Assembly: GCA_012837565.1 (NCBI GenBank)
Contig: DUQY01000048.1
Span: forward strand, 1-7,767
DNA length: 7,767 bases
DNA from: Bacteroidales bacterium
GTDB lineage: Bacteria > Bacteroidota > Bacteroidia > Bacteroidales > P3
Direction of reading: 5' to 3'
Under the pieces are notes generated by a model. The model saw nothing but the letters and a program-made list of their open reading frames with translations, was not told the origin of the DNA and ran no database searches. The translations under genes were made by a program, and so were the position numbers. Each line of letters starts with the position of its first letter. Position 1 is the first letter of the stretch. Positions 1 through 6,184 of the stretch are shown here, piece by piece.

Positions 1-1344
1 AGTAATTATAAGATAATGAATTATGACAATGATGGTTATTGGTCTAAGATTTCAAATTATGTAATTGTTAATTATAATGATACCTTGGCAGAGATAGGTT
101 ATGTTGAAATGTCAAATCCAAGAGATTATCAAATCAAATATGGTAATAAGTTGTATTTACTAAATTATGCTTGTCATGATGAAATAGATACGAATTTTAT
201 GTTCACCACTGTCGTAGATTCAATTTCCTTTTTTTATTATGATATTGCAAGTAGAACTGAGTATTATGTAAATATTGATGATAGTTTATTTGAATTAAAT
301 AGTCGTTATATCTTTCTTGAACAATCAAAAGAAATTGTAATTGTTTCTGCCCCTCGTATAAATATGATGGATAGTAATAGTTTAATAAATGCAAATCATT
401 TTAAAGTAACTATTATAGATACTCTTGGTAATGTTTTGAGATATAATAATTTTAATAGAAGATTACATGATTTCAATTTCGATGAGCAAAGTAATAATAT
501 AATAATTAGTGGGACAGAATTAGGTACTATCAATAGTTCATCAAAAATTTATTTTATAGATAAGTTATCGTTGGAGCTAGTAGATAGTATAAATACAGAT
601 AGAAACTATATGTATTTTAGAACCGTAAATGACTCCATAATTTGTGGAATAAATGCTTTTCAAGATATTAATATAGCAATGTATAACACAAGAAGCAAAA
701 CAGTTATTAATAATTATTATCAAGTCAGTTCTCCTGGAATTTCTACCCCTTGGGCTTGGTTAGCTTCCAGTAGAATATGTATTGATTTTAAAAACTCGGA
801 TTCTATATTTTTTTCTTGTGAACTTAAAGACGGTAGCCCCTATGGCCCATTTTACACTTCATATGGTATAGAAATATTTAATTTCAAATTAGATGGTAGT
901 TTAAATTATAGGTATCTTTTTAATAATTATCAATCAGAATATGTAAGAGGAATTAGAGGCGTAACCGCAACTAATGATTACGGACTTATTCTGGATGTTA
1001 ATTCACGTAATAATAACACTACATCTAACGCTTGGCTATTAAAATATTCTCCTTATGGTAACGGTTATTCAGGTATAAATGATGTTGAATTAAACAATCA
1101 ATCATCGGTGAATGTTTATCCAAATCCCGCAAAGGATTATATTAATGTGGATATTGAAGCAAGTAATTTTAAGCAAAGTGATATTGAATTATTTGATATG
1201 CAAGGTAAATTAGTTAAGAAGGAGAAATTGAAATCTAAGCTTGGCAATAGGATTGGTGTTTCTAATCTAAATGCTGGGGCTTATACTTATAATGTATCGC
1301 TTAATGGGAAAACAATAAGTGGTAAGGTGATTATTGGAAAATAG
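1..1344 (+). CDS. T9SS-exported protein with C-terminal type A sorting domain, 5' end outside the window
   Basis: The product is probably a secreted or surface-anchored protein exported by the Bacteroidota type IX system; I do not recognise the function of its main part. The reading frame is open from base 1, the first ATG is at 16, and no signal peptide follows it. T9SS cargo needs one, so the true start most likely lies upstream. Counting from the ATG at 16, residues 1-355 form a Tyr/Asn/Asp-rich, beta-strand-like region with repeated IxxxxDSI/FxxDG-type strands, compatible with a beta-propeller or beta-sandwich (inference only). Residues about 364-442 match the T9SS type A sorting domain: the VYPNPAKDYINV start, the LFDMQGKLV core, a LNAGAYTYNV strand and the final KVIIGK. 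The sorting domain is normally cleaved off during export. The gene ends with TAG, 37 nt before a terminator hairpin. Confidence 0.85.
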   Translation, partial: SNYKIMNYDNDGYWSKISNYVIVNYNDTLAEIGYVEMSNPRDYQIKYGNKLYLLNYACHDEIDTNFMFTTVVDSISFFYYDIASRTEYYVNIDDSLFELNSRYIFLEQSKEIVIVSAPRINMMDSNSLINANHFKVTIIDTLGNVLRYNNFNRRLHDFNFDEQSNNIIISGTELGTINSSSKIYFIDKLSLELVDSINTDRNYMYFRTVNDSIICGINAFQDINIAMYNTRSKTVINNYYQVSSPGISTPWAWLASSRICIDFKNSDSIFFSCELKDGSPYGPFYTSYGIEIFNFKLDGSLNYRYLFNNYQSEYVRGIRGVTATNDYGLILDVNSRNNNTTSNAWLLKYSPYGNGYSGINDVELNNQSSVNVYPNPAKDYINVDIEASNFKQSDIELFDMQGKLVKKEKLKSKLGNRIGVSNLNAGAYTYNVSLNGKTISGKVIIGK

Positions 1345-1381
1345 TAGGGAAGGAATATTAGTAACTTTTTTCTATAAAAGA

Positions 1382-1415
1382 AAAACGAGGATTCATTTTA
1401 TTGATTCCTCGTTTT
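1382..1415 (+). terminator. Intrinsic terminator after the T9SS cargo gene
   Basis: The left arm at 1382-1395 (AAAACGAGGATTCA) pairs with the right arm at 1402-1415 (TGATTCCTCGTTTT) around a 6-nt loop, with one T-T mismatch (1392/1405). The right arm ends in four T residues followed by GTTGTT. It lies 37 nt past the stop codon, where a rho-independent terminator for the upstream gene is expected. The flanking A and T runs mean it might also work on the opposite strand. It is a near copy of the hairpin at 1889-1922. Confidence 0.8.
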
Positions 1416-1574
1416 GTTGTTAGTGTCAATAATAGTTGATATATCTATCTATTCAAATATTATTATCTATTAATTAGAGAAAGAAGATTAGAGCAAAAAA
1501 CTAATAAAAGAATAACTTGCAAATAATACTAACTTGGTAAATAAAAGTGGTAGGTGAAATATTATGAAATAAAA

Positions 1575-1604
1575 TTGTCTTGTATCAAAATGTTTCTATA
1601 TTTG
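1575..1604 (+). promoter_or_regulatory. Bacteroidota-type promoter for the 77-codon gene
   Basis: TATATTTG at 1597-1604 fits the TAnnTTTG -7 box of the Bacteroidota primary sigma factor. A TTG at 1575-1577 lies 19 nt upstream, the usual place for the -33 element. Transcription would start near 1610, giving a leader of only about 20 nt before the ATG at 1632. No purine-rich Shine-Dalgarno sequence is seen, which is normal for this phylum. Confidence 0.7.
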
Positions 1605-1631
1605 CAGTATAAAACATTAGAAATATAATTT

Positions 1632-1865
1632 ATGAATGCTGTAGCTAAATTTGCATTAAAACATAAGTATGCTTATGTTGTTTTAAATGCCGTTCTTTTT
1701 GCAATATTGTTTGCTTTACTAGAAAGTATTATACAACCTTTTCCTTTATTTTCTCACGAAGGATTACTTACTCTTATTAATGGTTTAATTGCAGGAATTG
1801 GATGTTCTATAATTTTATATCTTTCACTTAGGAAAAAGGCTAAAAATAAAGACGAGAACAAATAG
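1632..1865 (+). CDS. Small two-helix membrane protein of unknown function
   Basis: This is a 77-residue protein that I do not recognise. Two hydrophobic segments, at about residues 14-34 and 45-65, look like transmembrane helices. They are joined by a short loop containing Pro36, Pro38 and the SHEG turn. The N-terminal stretch carries several Lys residues (MNAVAKFALKHK) and the C-terminal tail is strongly charged (RKKAKNKDENK), so by the positive-inside rule both ends should face the cytoplasm as a hairpin. That the gene is real is supported by a promoter 28 nt upstream and a perfect terminator hairpin 23 nt downstream, which make it a monocistronic unit. There is no signal peptidase site and no enzymatic motif. 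Its neighbours give no clue to its role. Confidence 0.75.
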   Translation: MNAVAKFALKHKYAYVVLNAVLFAILFALLESIIQPFPLFSHEGLLTLINGLIAGIGCSIILYLSLRKKAKNKDENK

Positions 1866-1888
1866 GTTAGATATAATCTTTTATTCTA

Positions 1889-1922
1889 AAAACGAGGACT
1901 CAGTAAAATGAGTCCTCGTTTT
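1889..1922 (+). terminator. Intrinsic terminator after the small membrane protein gene
   Basis: This is a perfect 14-bp inverted repeat: AAAACGAGGACTCA at 1889-1902 and TGAGTCCTCGTTTT at 1909-1922, around the loop GTAAAA, followed by GTTGTTT. It lies 23 nt after the stop at 1865. The A-rich 5' side and T-rich 3' side allow termination on either strand. Confidence 0.85.
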
Positions 1923-2050
1923 GTTGTTTAGTGGCAGAGGTAAGTAATGTCCTTAAGTTAATATTAATGATTAAAGTGTATAGGTCAAAAATAAGAAAAT
2001 TAAAATATATAGGTTTTTCCGGCTCAGATGAAATATTTGGGGATTAGAGT

Positions 2051-2058
2051 TACTTTTG
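2051..2058 (+). promoter_or_regulatory. Orphan TAnnTTTG promoter box beside the IS left end
   Basis: TACTTTTG, followed by CA, matches the Bacteroidota -7 box and lies 10 nt outside the left terminal repeat of the insertion sequence. No TTG is found at the proper -33 distance, so the match is partial. It points into the IS and could add to transposase expression, or it may be left over from a promoter whose gene is no longer adjacent. In AT-rich DNA it could also be chance. Confidence 0.3.
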
Positions 2059-2068
2059 CATAAAAAAA

Positions 2069-2093
2069 GGATACTGTCCCAAAAAGTGTGTAA
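2069..2093 (+). repeat. Left terminal inverted repeat (IRL) of the IS
   Basis: This 25-bp end pairs with the right end at 22 positions; the mismatches are the 3rd, 6th and 8th bases from the tip. The inner block TCCCAAAAAGTGTGTAA is identical in both ends. A second shared box, TAATTTTGTA, follows at 2109-2118 and recurs in inverted orientation near the right end. Confidence 0.88.
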
Positions 2094-2108
2094 AGCACAA
2101 AAGTTTTT

Positions 2109-2116
2109 TAATTTTG
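2109..2116 (+). promoter_or_regulatory. Possible transposase promoter -7 box
   Basis: TAATTTTG fits TAnnTTTG and lies 25 nt before the transposase ATG at 2142, inside the IS. No TTG stands at the -33 distance, so the promoter would be weak, as is common for transposases. The same box recurs in inverted orientation near the right end, so it may instead be a subterminal transposase-binding site. Confidence 0.35.
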
Positions 2117-2141
2117 TATTTGGAAATAAAATAGAAAAGCA

Positions 2142-3308
2142 ATGCACTTTACACAAGGACAAATTTACGAAGTTTTAGAACAAGTTCTATCAAAAGAAGA
2201 CGGATTAGAACAAATTTTAAAGATGAGCTTAGAGAGTTTAATGAAATCTGAGCGTACAATACACAATGAATCTAATTTAGATTCAAGTAATGGATTTAGA
2301 CCTCGCAGAACCTTTGGACGAGGAAAGATATTGGAACTACGAGTCCCTCGCACACGTTCAGGAAGTTTTTATCCATTAATCTTAGCACTTTTAAAAGACC
2401 AAGAAGAAGAATGTAAGAAAATAGCTTTTAAACTATATTCAGCAGGTTTAACAACCGAGCAAGTAGGAGATTTATTTGGAGAAATCTATGGCAAGAGTTA
2501 CAGTACAAGTCAAGTAAGCCGACTATTTGATTATGCCAGAGAAGAAGTCCAAGAGTGGATAGCCAGACCACTTGACAGTTATTATCCTATATGCTATATA
2601 GATGCTGCTTACATATCAACAAGAAGAGTAGATAGTGTAAGCAAAGAAGCCTATTTTACTATTTTAGGAGTAAGAGCAGATGGAACACGTGAAGTTCTGG
2701 CAGTTTTTAATAACCCAACAGAAGGTTCTAGTATATGGGAAGATATCTTTACTGATTTAAAATCAAGAGGAGTAAAAGAAATAGGATTAATAGTAAGTGA
2801 TGGACTGCAAGGAATAGAAACAGTTATCAACAAACATTTTAAAGGTACAGAAGTACAGTTATGTGCAGTTCACTTACAAAGAGAAAGCTTAAAGTACGCT
2901 AAACCAGAGCACAAAGAAGAGATGGCAGAGGATTTAAAAGAAGTCTTTATAGTAAATGACTCATCAGATACACAAGAAAAAGGAATACAGAGATGGAAAG
3001 AGTTTTGTGTTAAATGGGGAAGATATTATAAGACTTTTAAAAATAAAGGAGAGAATGATAGATATAACTTATACTTTACTTATATCAACTATGACTACAA
3101 TATACGCAATATGATTTACTCAACCAATTGGATAGAAAGATTAAATAGAGATTACAAACGAACGACTAAGATGCGAGGAGCATTACCTAACCCTGAAGCA
3201 GCGATATTATTACTTGCATCAGTTGCCATGACAAGGAAAGCATACGATAGAAAAGTACCAAATCTACAATGTGAGAAAAAGAAATTTAGATGGGACGAAG
3301 AAAATTAG
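2142..3308 (+). CDS. IS256-family (Mutator-type) DDE transposase
   Basis: The 388-residue protein cuts and joins the ends of the surrounding IS. Residues 1-70 form an N-terminal segment with a basic RPRRTFGRGK stretch and the RVPRTRSGSF motif typical of Mutator transposases. Residues about 87-135 look like a helix-turn-helix region (LTTEQVGDLFGEIYGKSYSTSQVSRL). The RNase H-like catalytic domain follows. The likely catalytic residues are Asp154 (CYIDAAY), Asp220 (IVSDGLQG) and Glu332 (STNWIERLNRDYKR), and the family's CxxH signature is present as Cys241-AV-His244 (LCAVHLQRE). Length and motif order are those of an intact family member, with no frameshift or internal stop. There is no Shine-Dalgarno sequence before the ATG. 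The stop lies inside the element, just ahead of a terminator hairpin. The protein is probably active, judging from the complete catalytic set. Confidence 0.95.
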   Translation: MHFTQGQIYEVLEQVLSKEDGLEQILKMSLESLMKSERTIHNESNLDSSNGFRPRRTFGRGKILELRVPRTRSGSFYPLILALLKDQEEECKKIAFKLYSAGLTTEQVGDLFGEIYGKSYSTSQVSRLFDYAREEVQEWIARPLDSYYPICYIDAAYISTRRVDSVSKEAYFTILGVRADGTREVLAVFNNPTEGSSIWEDIFTDLKSRGVKEIGLIVSDGLQGIETVINKHFKGTEVQLCAVHLQRESLKYAKPEHKEEMAEDLKEVFIVNDSSDTQEKGIQRWKEFCVKWGRYYKTFKNKGENDRYNLYFTYINYDYNIRNMIYSTNWIERLNRDYKRTTKMRGALPNPEAAILLLASVAMTRKAYDRKVPNLQCEKKKFRWDEEN

Positions 3309-3313
3309 GAAGG

Positions 3314-3370
3314 AAAAATATGCAGAAGTTCCACTACGGCTACGCCTCCGTTCCTCTTCTGCATATTTTT
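3314..3370 (+). terminator. Strong transposase terminator with a 27-nt GC-rich loop
   Basis: A perfect 15-bp stem joins 3314-3328 (AAAAATATGCAGAAG) to 3356-3370 (CTTCTGCATATTTTT), and the T run ends the right arm. It starts 6 nt after the transposase stop. The loop at 3329-3355 is much richer in G+C than its surroundings and contains a nested ACGG/CCGT pairing (3336-3339 with 3348-3351) or, alternatively, GGC-TAC-GCC. It should terminate transposase mRNA, and the symmetric A/T ends could also stop transcripts entering from the right. Confidence 0.8.
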
Positions 3371-3375
3371 AAGTC

Positions 3376-3404
3376 AAAGAAAAATGATATAAAAGAAAAA
3401 TGAT
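3376..3404. repeat. 13-bp tandem direct repeat inside the IS right end
   Basis: AAAGAAAAATGAT occurs at 3376-3388 and again at 3392-3404, a spacing of 16 bp. It lies between the transposase terminator and the right terminal repeat. It may be a subterminal transposase-binding element or simply A-rich low-complexity DNA. Confidence 0.4.
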
Positions 3405-3412
3405 TAACTTTG
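3405..3412 (+). promoter_or_regulatory. Possible outward-facing promoter box at the IS right end
   Basis: TAACTTTG, followed by CA, fits the TAnnTTTG box and points out of the right end of the IS. No TTG is present at the -33 distance. Downstream there is only about 80 nt of non-coding DNA and then the convergent rplQ terminator, so any transcript would run antisense to the ribosomal operon. Confidence 0.3.
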
Positions 3413-3433
3413 CATTACAAAATTAGAAGCTTC

Positions 3434-3458
3434 TTACACACTTTTTGGGATACTACCC
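3434..3458 (-). repeat. Right terminal inverted repeat (IRR) of the IS
   Basis: Read on the - strand from 3458 it begins GGGTAGTATCCC and continues through the block shared with the left end. A 10-bp palindrome, AGAAGCTTCT (3425-3434), abuts its inner side, and the inverted copy of the subterminal TAATTTTGTA box is at 3416-3425. Confidence 0.88.
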
Positions 3459-3540
3459 TCGATTTTAAGTGTCGGAAAATAAATAATGTATGGGTGGAAA
3501 TCAAAAAAGAAAAAGTAAAAAGTTAGATGTATAAAACAAA

Positions 3541-3569
3541 AAAGTCGCACAAAACCATTGTGCGACTTT
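3541..3569 (-). terminator. Intrinsic terminator of the ribosomal-protein/rpoA operon
   Basis: A perfect 12-bp stem, AAAGTCGCACAA (3541-3552) with TTGTGCGACTTT (3558-3569), surrounds a 5-nt loop. Read on the - strand, the stem is followed by a T-rich stretch (3543 down to 3531, TTTTTTGTTTTAT). It lies 23 nt after the rplQ stop and marks the operon end. The A run before rplQ-side transcription could let it also stop + strand transcripts leaving the IS. Confidence 0.88.
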
Positions 3570-3592
3570 ATCATATTAAGAAAAAGCAAGTA

Positions 3593-4129
3593 TTATTCTG
3601 CTTTATCTTCTGGTGATTGTTCTTGTATTTCTACTTGAGCATCTACTGGAGTATCTACTATTACTTCCTCAGTAACTGTTTCTGTTTTAGCAACAACTTC
3701 ATCTGTTTTCCTTGTACGTCCACGACGAGTTGTTTTTGCTTGTGGTGCTTTAGTTTCTTTTAATAAATTCTCATTATAATCAACTAACTCCATAATTGCC
3801 ATTTCTGCTCCATCTCCAAGACGACGTCCTGTCTTCAATATTCTTGTATATCCACCATTTCTTGTTGCAACTTTTTGAGATACTTCTCTGAAAAGTTCAG
3901 TAACAGCTTCTTTATTTTGAAGATAACTAAACACAACTCTACGTTCGTTAGTTGAATCTGTTTTGGATTTTGTGATTAATGGCTCTACATATGTTCTTAA
4001 GGCTTTCGCTTTTGCTAATGTAGTTTCTATTCTTTTATGCAATATCAATGACGAAGCCATATTTGACAACATTGCGTCTCTATGTGATTTCGTTCTTGAT
4101 AGATGATTTATTTTGCAACCGTGTCTCAT
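3593..4129 (-). CDS. rplQ: 50S ribosomal protein L17 with acidic C-terminal extension
   Basis: L17 is a structural protein of the large ribosomal subunit near the peptide exit tunnel. Residues 1-123 are the conserved core: MRHGCKINHLSRTKSHRDAM at the start, then ASSLILHKRIETTLAKAKALR, and YTRILKTGRRLGDGAEMAIMELV before the core ends. The total of 178 residues is about 50 more than E. coli L17. The extra tail (124-178) opens with a basic TTRRGRTRK patch and then becomes rich in Glu, Asp, Val and Thr, so it is probably disordered. Long L17 tails are, to my knowledge, usual in Bacteroidota. The gene is last in the operon, 5 nt after the rpoA stop, and an operon terminator follows. Confidence 0.96.
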   Translation of the reverse strand: MRHGCKINHLSRTKSHRDAMLSNMASSLILHKRIETTLAKAKALRTYVEPLITKSKTDSTNERRVVFSYLQNKEAVTELFREVSQKVATRNGGYTRILKTGRRLGDGAEMAIMELVDYNENLLKETKAPQAKTTRRGRTRKTDEVVAKTETVTEEVIVDTPVDAQVEIQEQSPEDKAE

Positions 4130-4134
4130 TTCTC

Positions 4135-5127
4135 TTATTCTTTTTCTAATTTATATTTCGCAATACTCATTCCGAATTCAAGTCCCTTTGCTTTAACTAG
4201 GTTCTCTAATTCTGTTAGTGATTTTCTACCAAAGTTACGGAACTTCAATAGGTCTGCTTTATTGTATGATACCAATTCTCCCAACGTGTCTACTTCTGCA
4301 GATTTCAAGCAATTTAATGCTCTTACTGATAAATCCAAATCAGTTAATTTAGTTTTTAACACTTGACGAACATGTAATGTTGTTTCGTCAAATTCTTCTG
4401 TTAAAGGTTTAACATCTGCTTGAACTGATATCTTCTCATCTGAGAATAACATAAAGTGTTGTATAAGAATTGAAGCAGCTTCTGTTAATGCATCTTTTGG
4501 TGAAATTGAACCGTCTGTTGATAATTCTATAATTAGTTTCTCATAGTCGGTCTTTTGTTCAACACGGAAGTCATCTACTTCAAATTTAACGTTCTTTATC
4601 GGAGTGTGAATTGAATCAATTGATATAGTATTAATAATATCGTTTGGCGTTTTATTCTCTTCAGACGGAACGTATCCTCTTCCTTTTTCAATATTGAGTT
4701 CTATCGTTAAACTAACACTAGGTTCTAGATGACATATTTCAATATCTGTGTTTATAACTTGAAAGTTGTTCAGGTGTTTATTGATATCTCCTGCTTTCAA
4801 TACATTCTTCCCTGTAAAAGTAAAACTAACTGTTTCATTTTCTTCGTCTTCAATTTGACGTTTGAAACGTAGTTGTTTAAGGTTTAAGATGATTTCTGTC
4901 ATATCTTCAATAACCCCTGGTATTGTTGCAAATTCATGCTCAACACCTTCTATACGAACAGAGGTAATTGCAAATCCTTCTAGGGATGATAACAATATGC
5001 GACGTAATGCATTGCCTATTGTCATTCCATAGCCAGGTTCAAGTGGACGAAATTCAAATTTTCCATTAAATTCATCCGACTCTATCATTATAACCTTGTC
5101 AGGTTGCTGAAAAGCTAATATGGCCAT
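4135..5127 (-). CDS. rpoA: DNA-directed RNA polymerase subunit alpha
   Basis: The alpha subunit dimerises to seed RNA polymerase assembly and contacts promoter DNA and activators. This 330-residue protein is full length. The N-terminal domain (about 1-235) holds the assembly motif TIGNALRRILLSSLEG (residues 36-51). After a linker, the C-terminal domain (about 250-325) contains LSVRALNCLK, with Arg269 and Asn272 at the DNA-contacting positions known from E. coli Arg265 and Asn268, followed by the helix-hairpin-helix-like RNFGRKSLTELENL. The gene lies 18 nt after rpsD and 5 nt before rplQ, so it is co-transcribed and its level is probably tied to ribosomal protein synthesis. Nothing looks truncated or unusual. 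Confidence 0.98.
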   Translation of the reverse strand: MAILAFQQPDKVIMIESDEFNGKFEFRPLEPGYGMTIGNALRRILLSSLEGFAITSVRIEGVEHEFATIPGVIEDMTEIILNLKQLRFKRQIEDEENETVSFTFTGKNVLKAGDINKHLNNFQVINTDIEICHLEPSVSLTIELNIEKGRGYVPSEENKTPNDIINTISIDSIHTPIKNVKFEVDDFRVEQKTDYEKLIIELSTDGSISPKDALTEAASILIQHFMLFSDEKISVQADVKPLTEEFDETTLHVRQVLKTKLTDLDLSVRALNCLKSAEVDTLGELVSYNKADLLKFRNFGRKSLTELENLVKAKGLEFGMSIAKYKLEKE

Positions 5128-5145
5128 TTTATATTTTTTTAAATC

Positions 5146-5751
5146 TTACTTAGAATATAATTCAACGATTAATTGTTCATTGATATTTTCAGGAATATCA
5201 GAACGTTCTGGGTAGCTCATAAATCTTCCGCTCATTGCTGTGCGATCGAAGTCTAACCATGAAAAACTATTTACTTTTCCTTCTAAAGAATCAGTAATGA
5301 TTTCTAATGATTTTGAGCGTTCACGTACACCTACAACATCACCTGGTTTTAGCATATATGAAGGAATGTTTACCAATTCTCCATTAACTATAATATGACG
5401 ATGTGAAACTAATTGACGTGCTTGATTTCTTGTTTTTGCAAATCCTAAACGGAATACAACGTTATCAAGACGTGATTCTATCAGCTGTAGTAATACAACA
5501 CCAGTTACTCCTCCTTTACGAGAAGCTTTTTCGAAAACATTACGGAATTGTCTTTCTAACATACCATAAGTATATTTAGCTTTTTGCTTTTCCATTAATT
5601 GCTTTCCGTACTCTGACTGCTTAGCTCTACGCTTACTTTGTCCATGTTGACCTGGACTATAATTTTTTCTGTCAAGAACTTTATCAAAACCGAATATTGG
5701 CTCTTTAAATCTTCTTGCTATTCTACTTTTTGGACCAGTATATCTTGCCAT
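5146..5751 (-). CDS. rpsD: 30S ribosomal protein S4
   Basis: S4 is a primary 16S rRNA-binding protein that starts assembly of the 30S body. The 201-residue sequence shows the N-terminal domain (MARYTGPKSRIARRF, then the SPGQHGQSKRRAKQSEYG signature at 32-49). An S4 RNA-binding domain follows at about residues 91-155, with ESRLDNVVFRLGFAKTRNQARQLV and HIIVNGELVNIPSY. The protein contains no Cys at all, so it is the zinc-free form of S4. In E. coli S4 represses this operon's translation through a leader pseudoknot; I see no convincing counterpart here. The spacing is 34 nt after rpsK and 18 nt before rpoA. Confidence 0.98.
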   Translation of the reverse strand: MARYTGPKSRIARRFKEPIFGFDKVLDRKNYSPGQHGQSKRRAKQSEYGKQLMEKQKAKYTYGMLERQFRNVFEKASRKGGVTGVVLLQLIESRLDNVVFRLGFAKTRNQARQLVSHRHIIVNGELVNIPSYMLKPGDVVGVRERSKSLEIITDSLEGKVNSFSWLDFDRTAMSGRFMSYPERSDIPENINEQLIVELYSK

Positions 5752-5785
5752 AACTATTTCTTCTTTTTATTCAGATAATAAATAA

Positions 5786-6175
5786 CTATACACGCCTTCT
5801 TTTTGGAGGACGACACCCATTATGAGGTACAGGTGTAACGTCCATTATTTCCATAACTTCAATTCCACACGTGTTAATTGCTCTGATTGCAGACTCACGT
5901 CCTGCTCCAGGTCCCTTAACAAATACCTTTACTTTTCTTAGACCGTAGTCAAAAGCTGCTTTCGCGCAATCTTCTGCTGCCATTTGAGAAGCATATGGTG
6001 TATTTTTCTTAGATCCTCTAAAACCCATTTTACCTGCCGATGACCATGATATTACTTGACCCGCATTATTTGTCAACGAAACTATGCAATTGTTGAATGA
6101 TGCAAAAATGAACGCTTTTCCTTGTGGTTCAACTTTTACTACTCTTTTTTTCGTTGGTTTAGAACTTTTTGCCAT
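5786..6175 (-). CDS. rpsK: 30S ribosomal protein S11
   Basis: S11 sits on the 30S platform, where it binds 16S rRNA and helps shape the mRNA exit region. The 129-residue protein is full length. A basic N-terminal tail (MAKSSKPTKKRVVK) leads into FIFASFNNCIVSLTN, then GPGAGRESAIRA (88-99), and the conserved end DVTPVPHNGCRPPKRRRV (112-129). It starts 92 nt after rpsM, the widest gap in the operon. An AAAGGAG sequence lies at 6190-6196, 14 nt from the ATG and so too far for a normal Shine-Dalgarno contact. The stop lies 34 nt before rpsD. Confidence 0.98.
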   Translation of the reverse strand: MAKSSKPTKKRVVKVEPQGKAFIFASFNNCIVSLTNNAGQVISWSSAGKMGFRGSKKNTPYASQMAAEDCAKAAFDYGLRKVKVFVKGPGAGRESAIRAINTCGIEVMEIMDVTPVPHNGCRPPKRRRV

Positions 6176-6184
6176 AATGTTCTT

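Larger units (their letters stand above)
2069..3458 (+). mobile_element. IS256-family insertion sequence, 1390 bp, apparently complete
   Basis: The element is bounded by imperfect terminal inverted repeats: 2069-2093 begins GGATACTGTCCC, and the complement of 3434-3458 begins GGGTAGTATCCC. They agree at 22 of 25 positions, with a 17-bp identical inner block. It carries a single full-length transposase gene. The size and one-ORF layout fit the IS256 family, which is about 1.2-1.5 kb. The 8-bp flanks (TAAAAAAA on the left, TCGATTTT on the right) do not match, so no target duplication is visible. The element sits in intergenic DNA between convergent genes. The ends were assigned by aligning the two repeats and could be off by a base or two. 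Confidence 0.88.

Noticed and set aside
1971..2162. 63-codon open frame on the - strand across the IS left end
   Set aside because: It spans the junction of flanking DNA and the IS repeat, overlaps the transposase start antisense, and resembles no protein.
3459..3540. Possible gene remnant between the IS right end and the operon terminator
   Set aside because: Only tiny frames exist (for example MYGWKSKKKK) and the stretch is A-rich low-complexity DNA with nothing recognisable.
4228..4235. TAnnTTTG-like box on the - strand inside rpoA
   Set aside because: A single 8-base match inside a coding region of AT-rich DNA is expected by chance, and rplQ is already served by the operon.
4103..4366. 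87-codon + strand frame antisense to rpoA and rplQ
   Set aside because: It is fully inside two confidently identified essential genes on the other strand; its sequence is a by-product of their codons.
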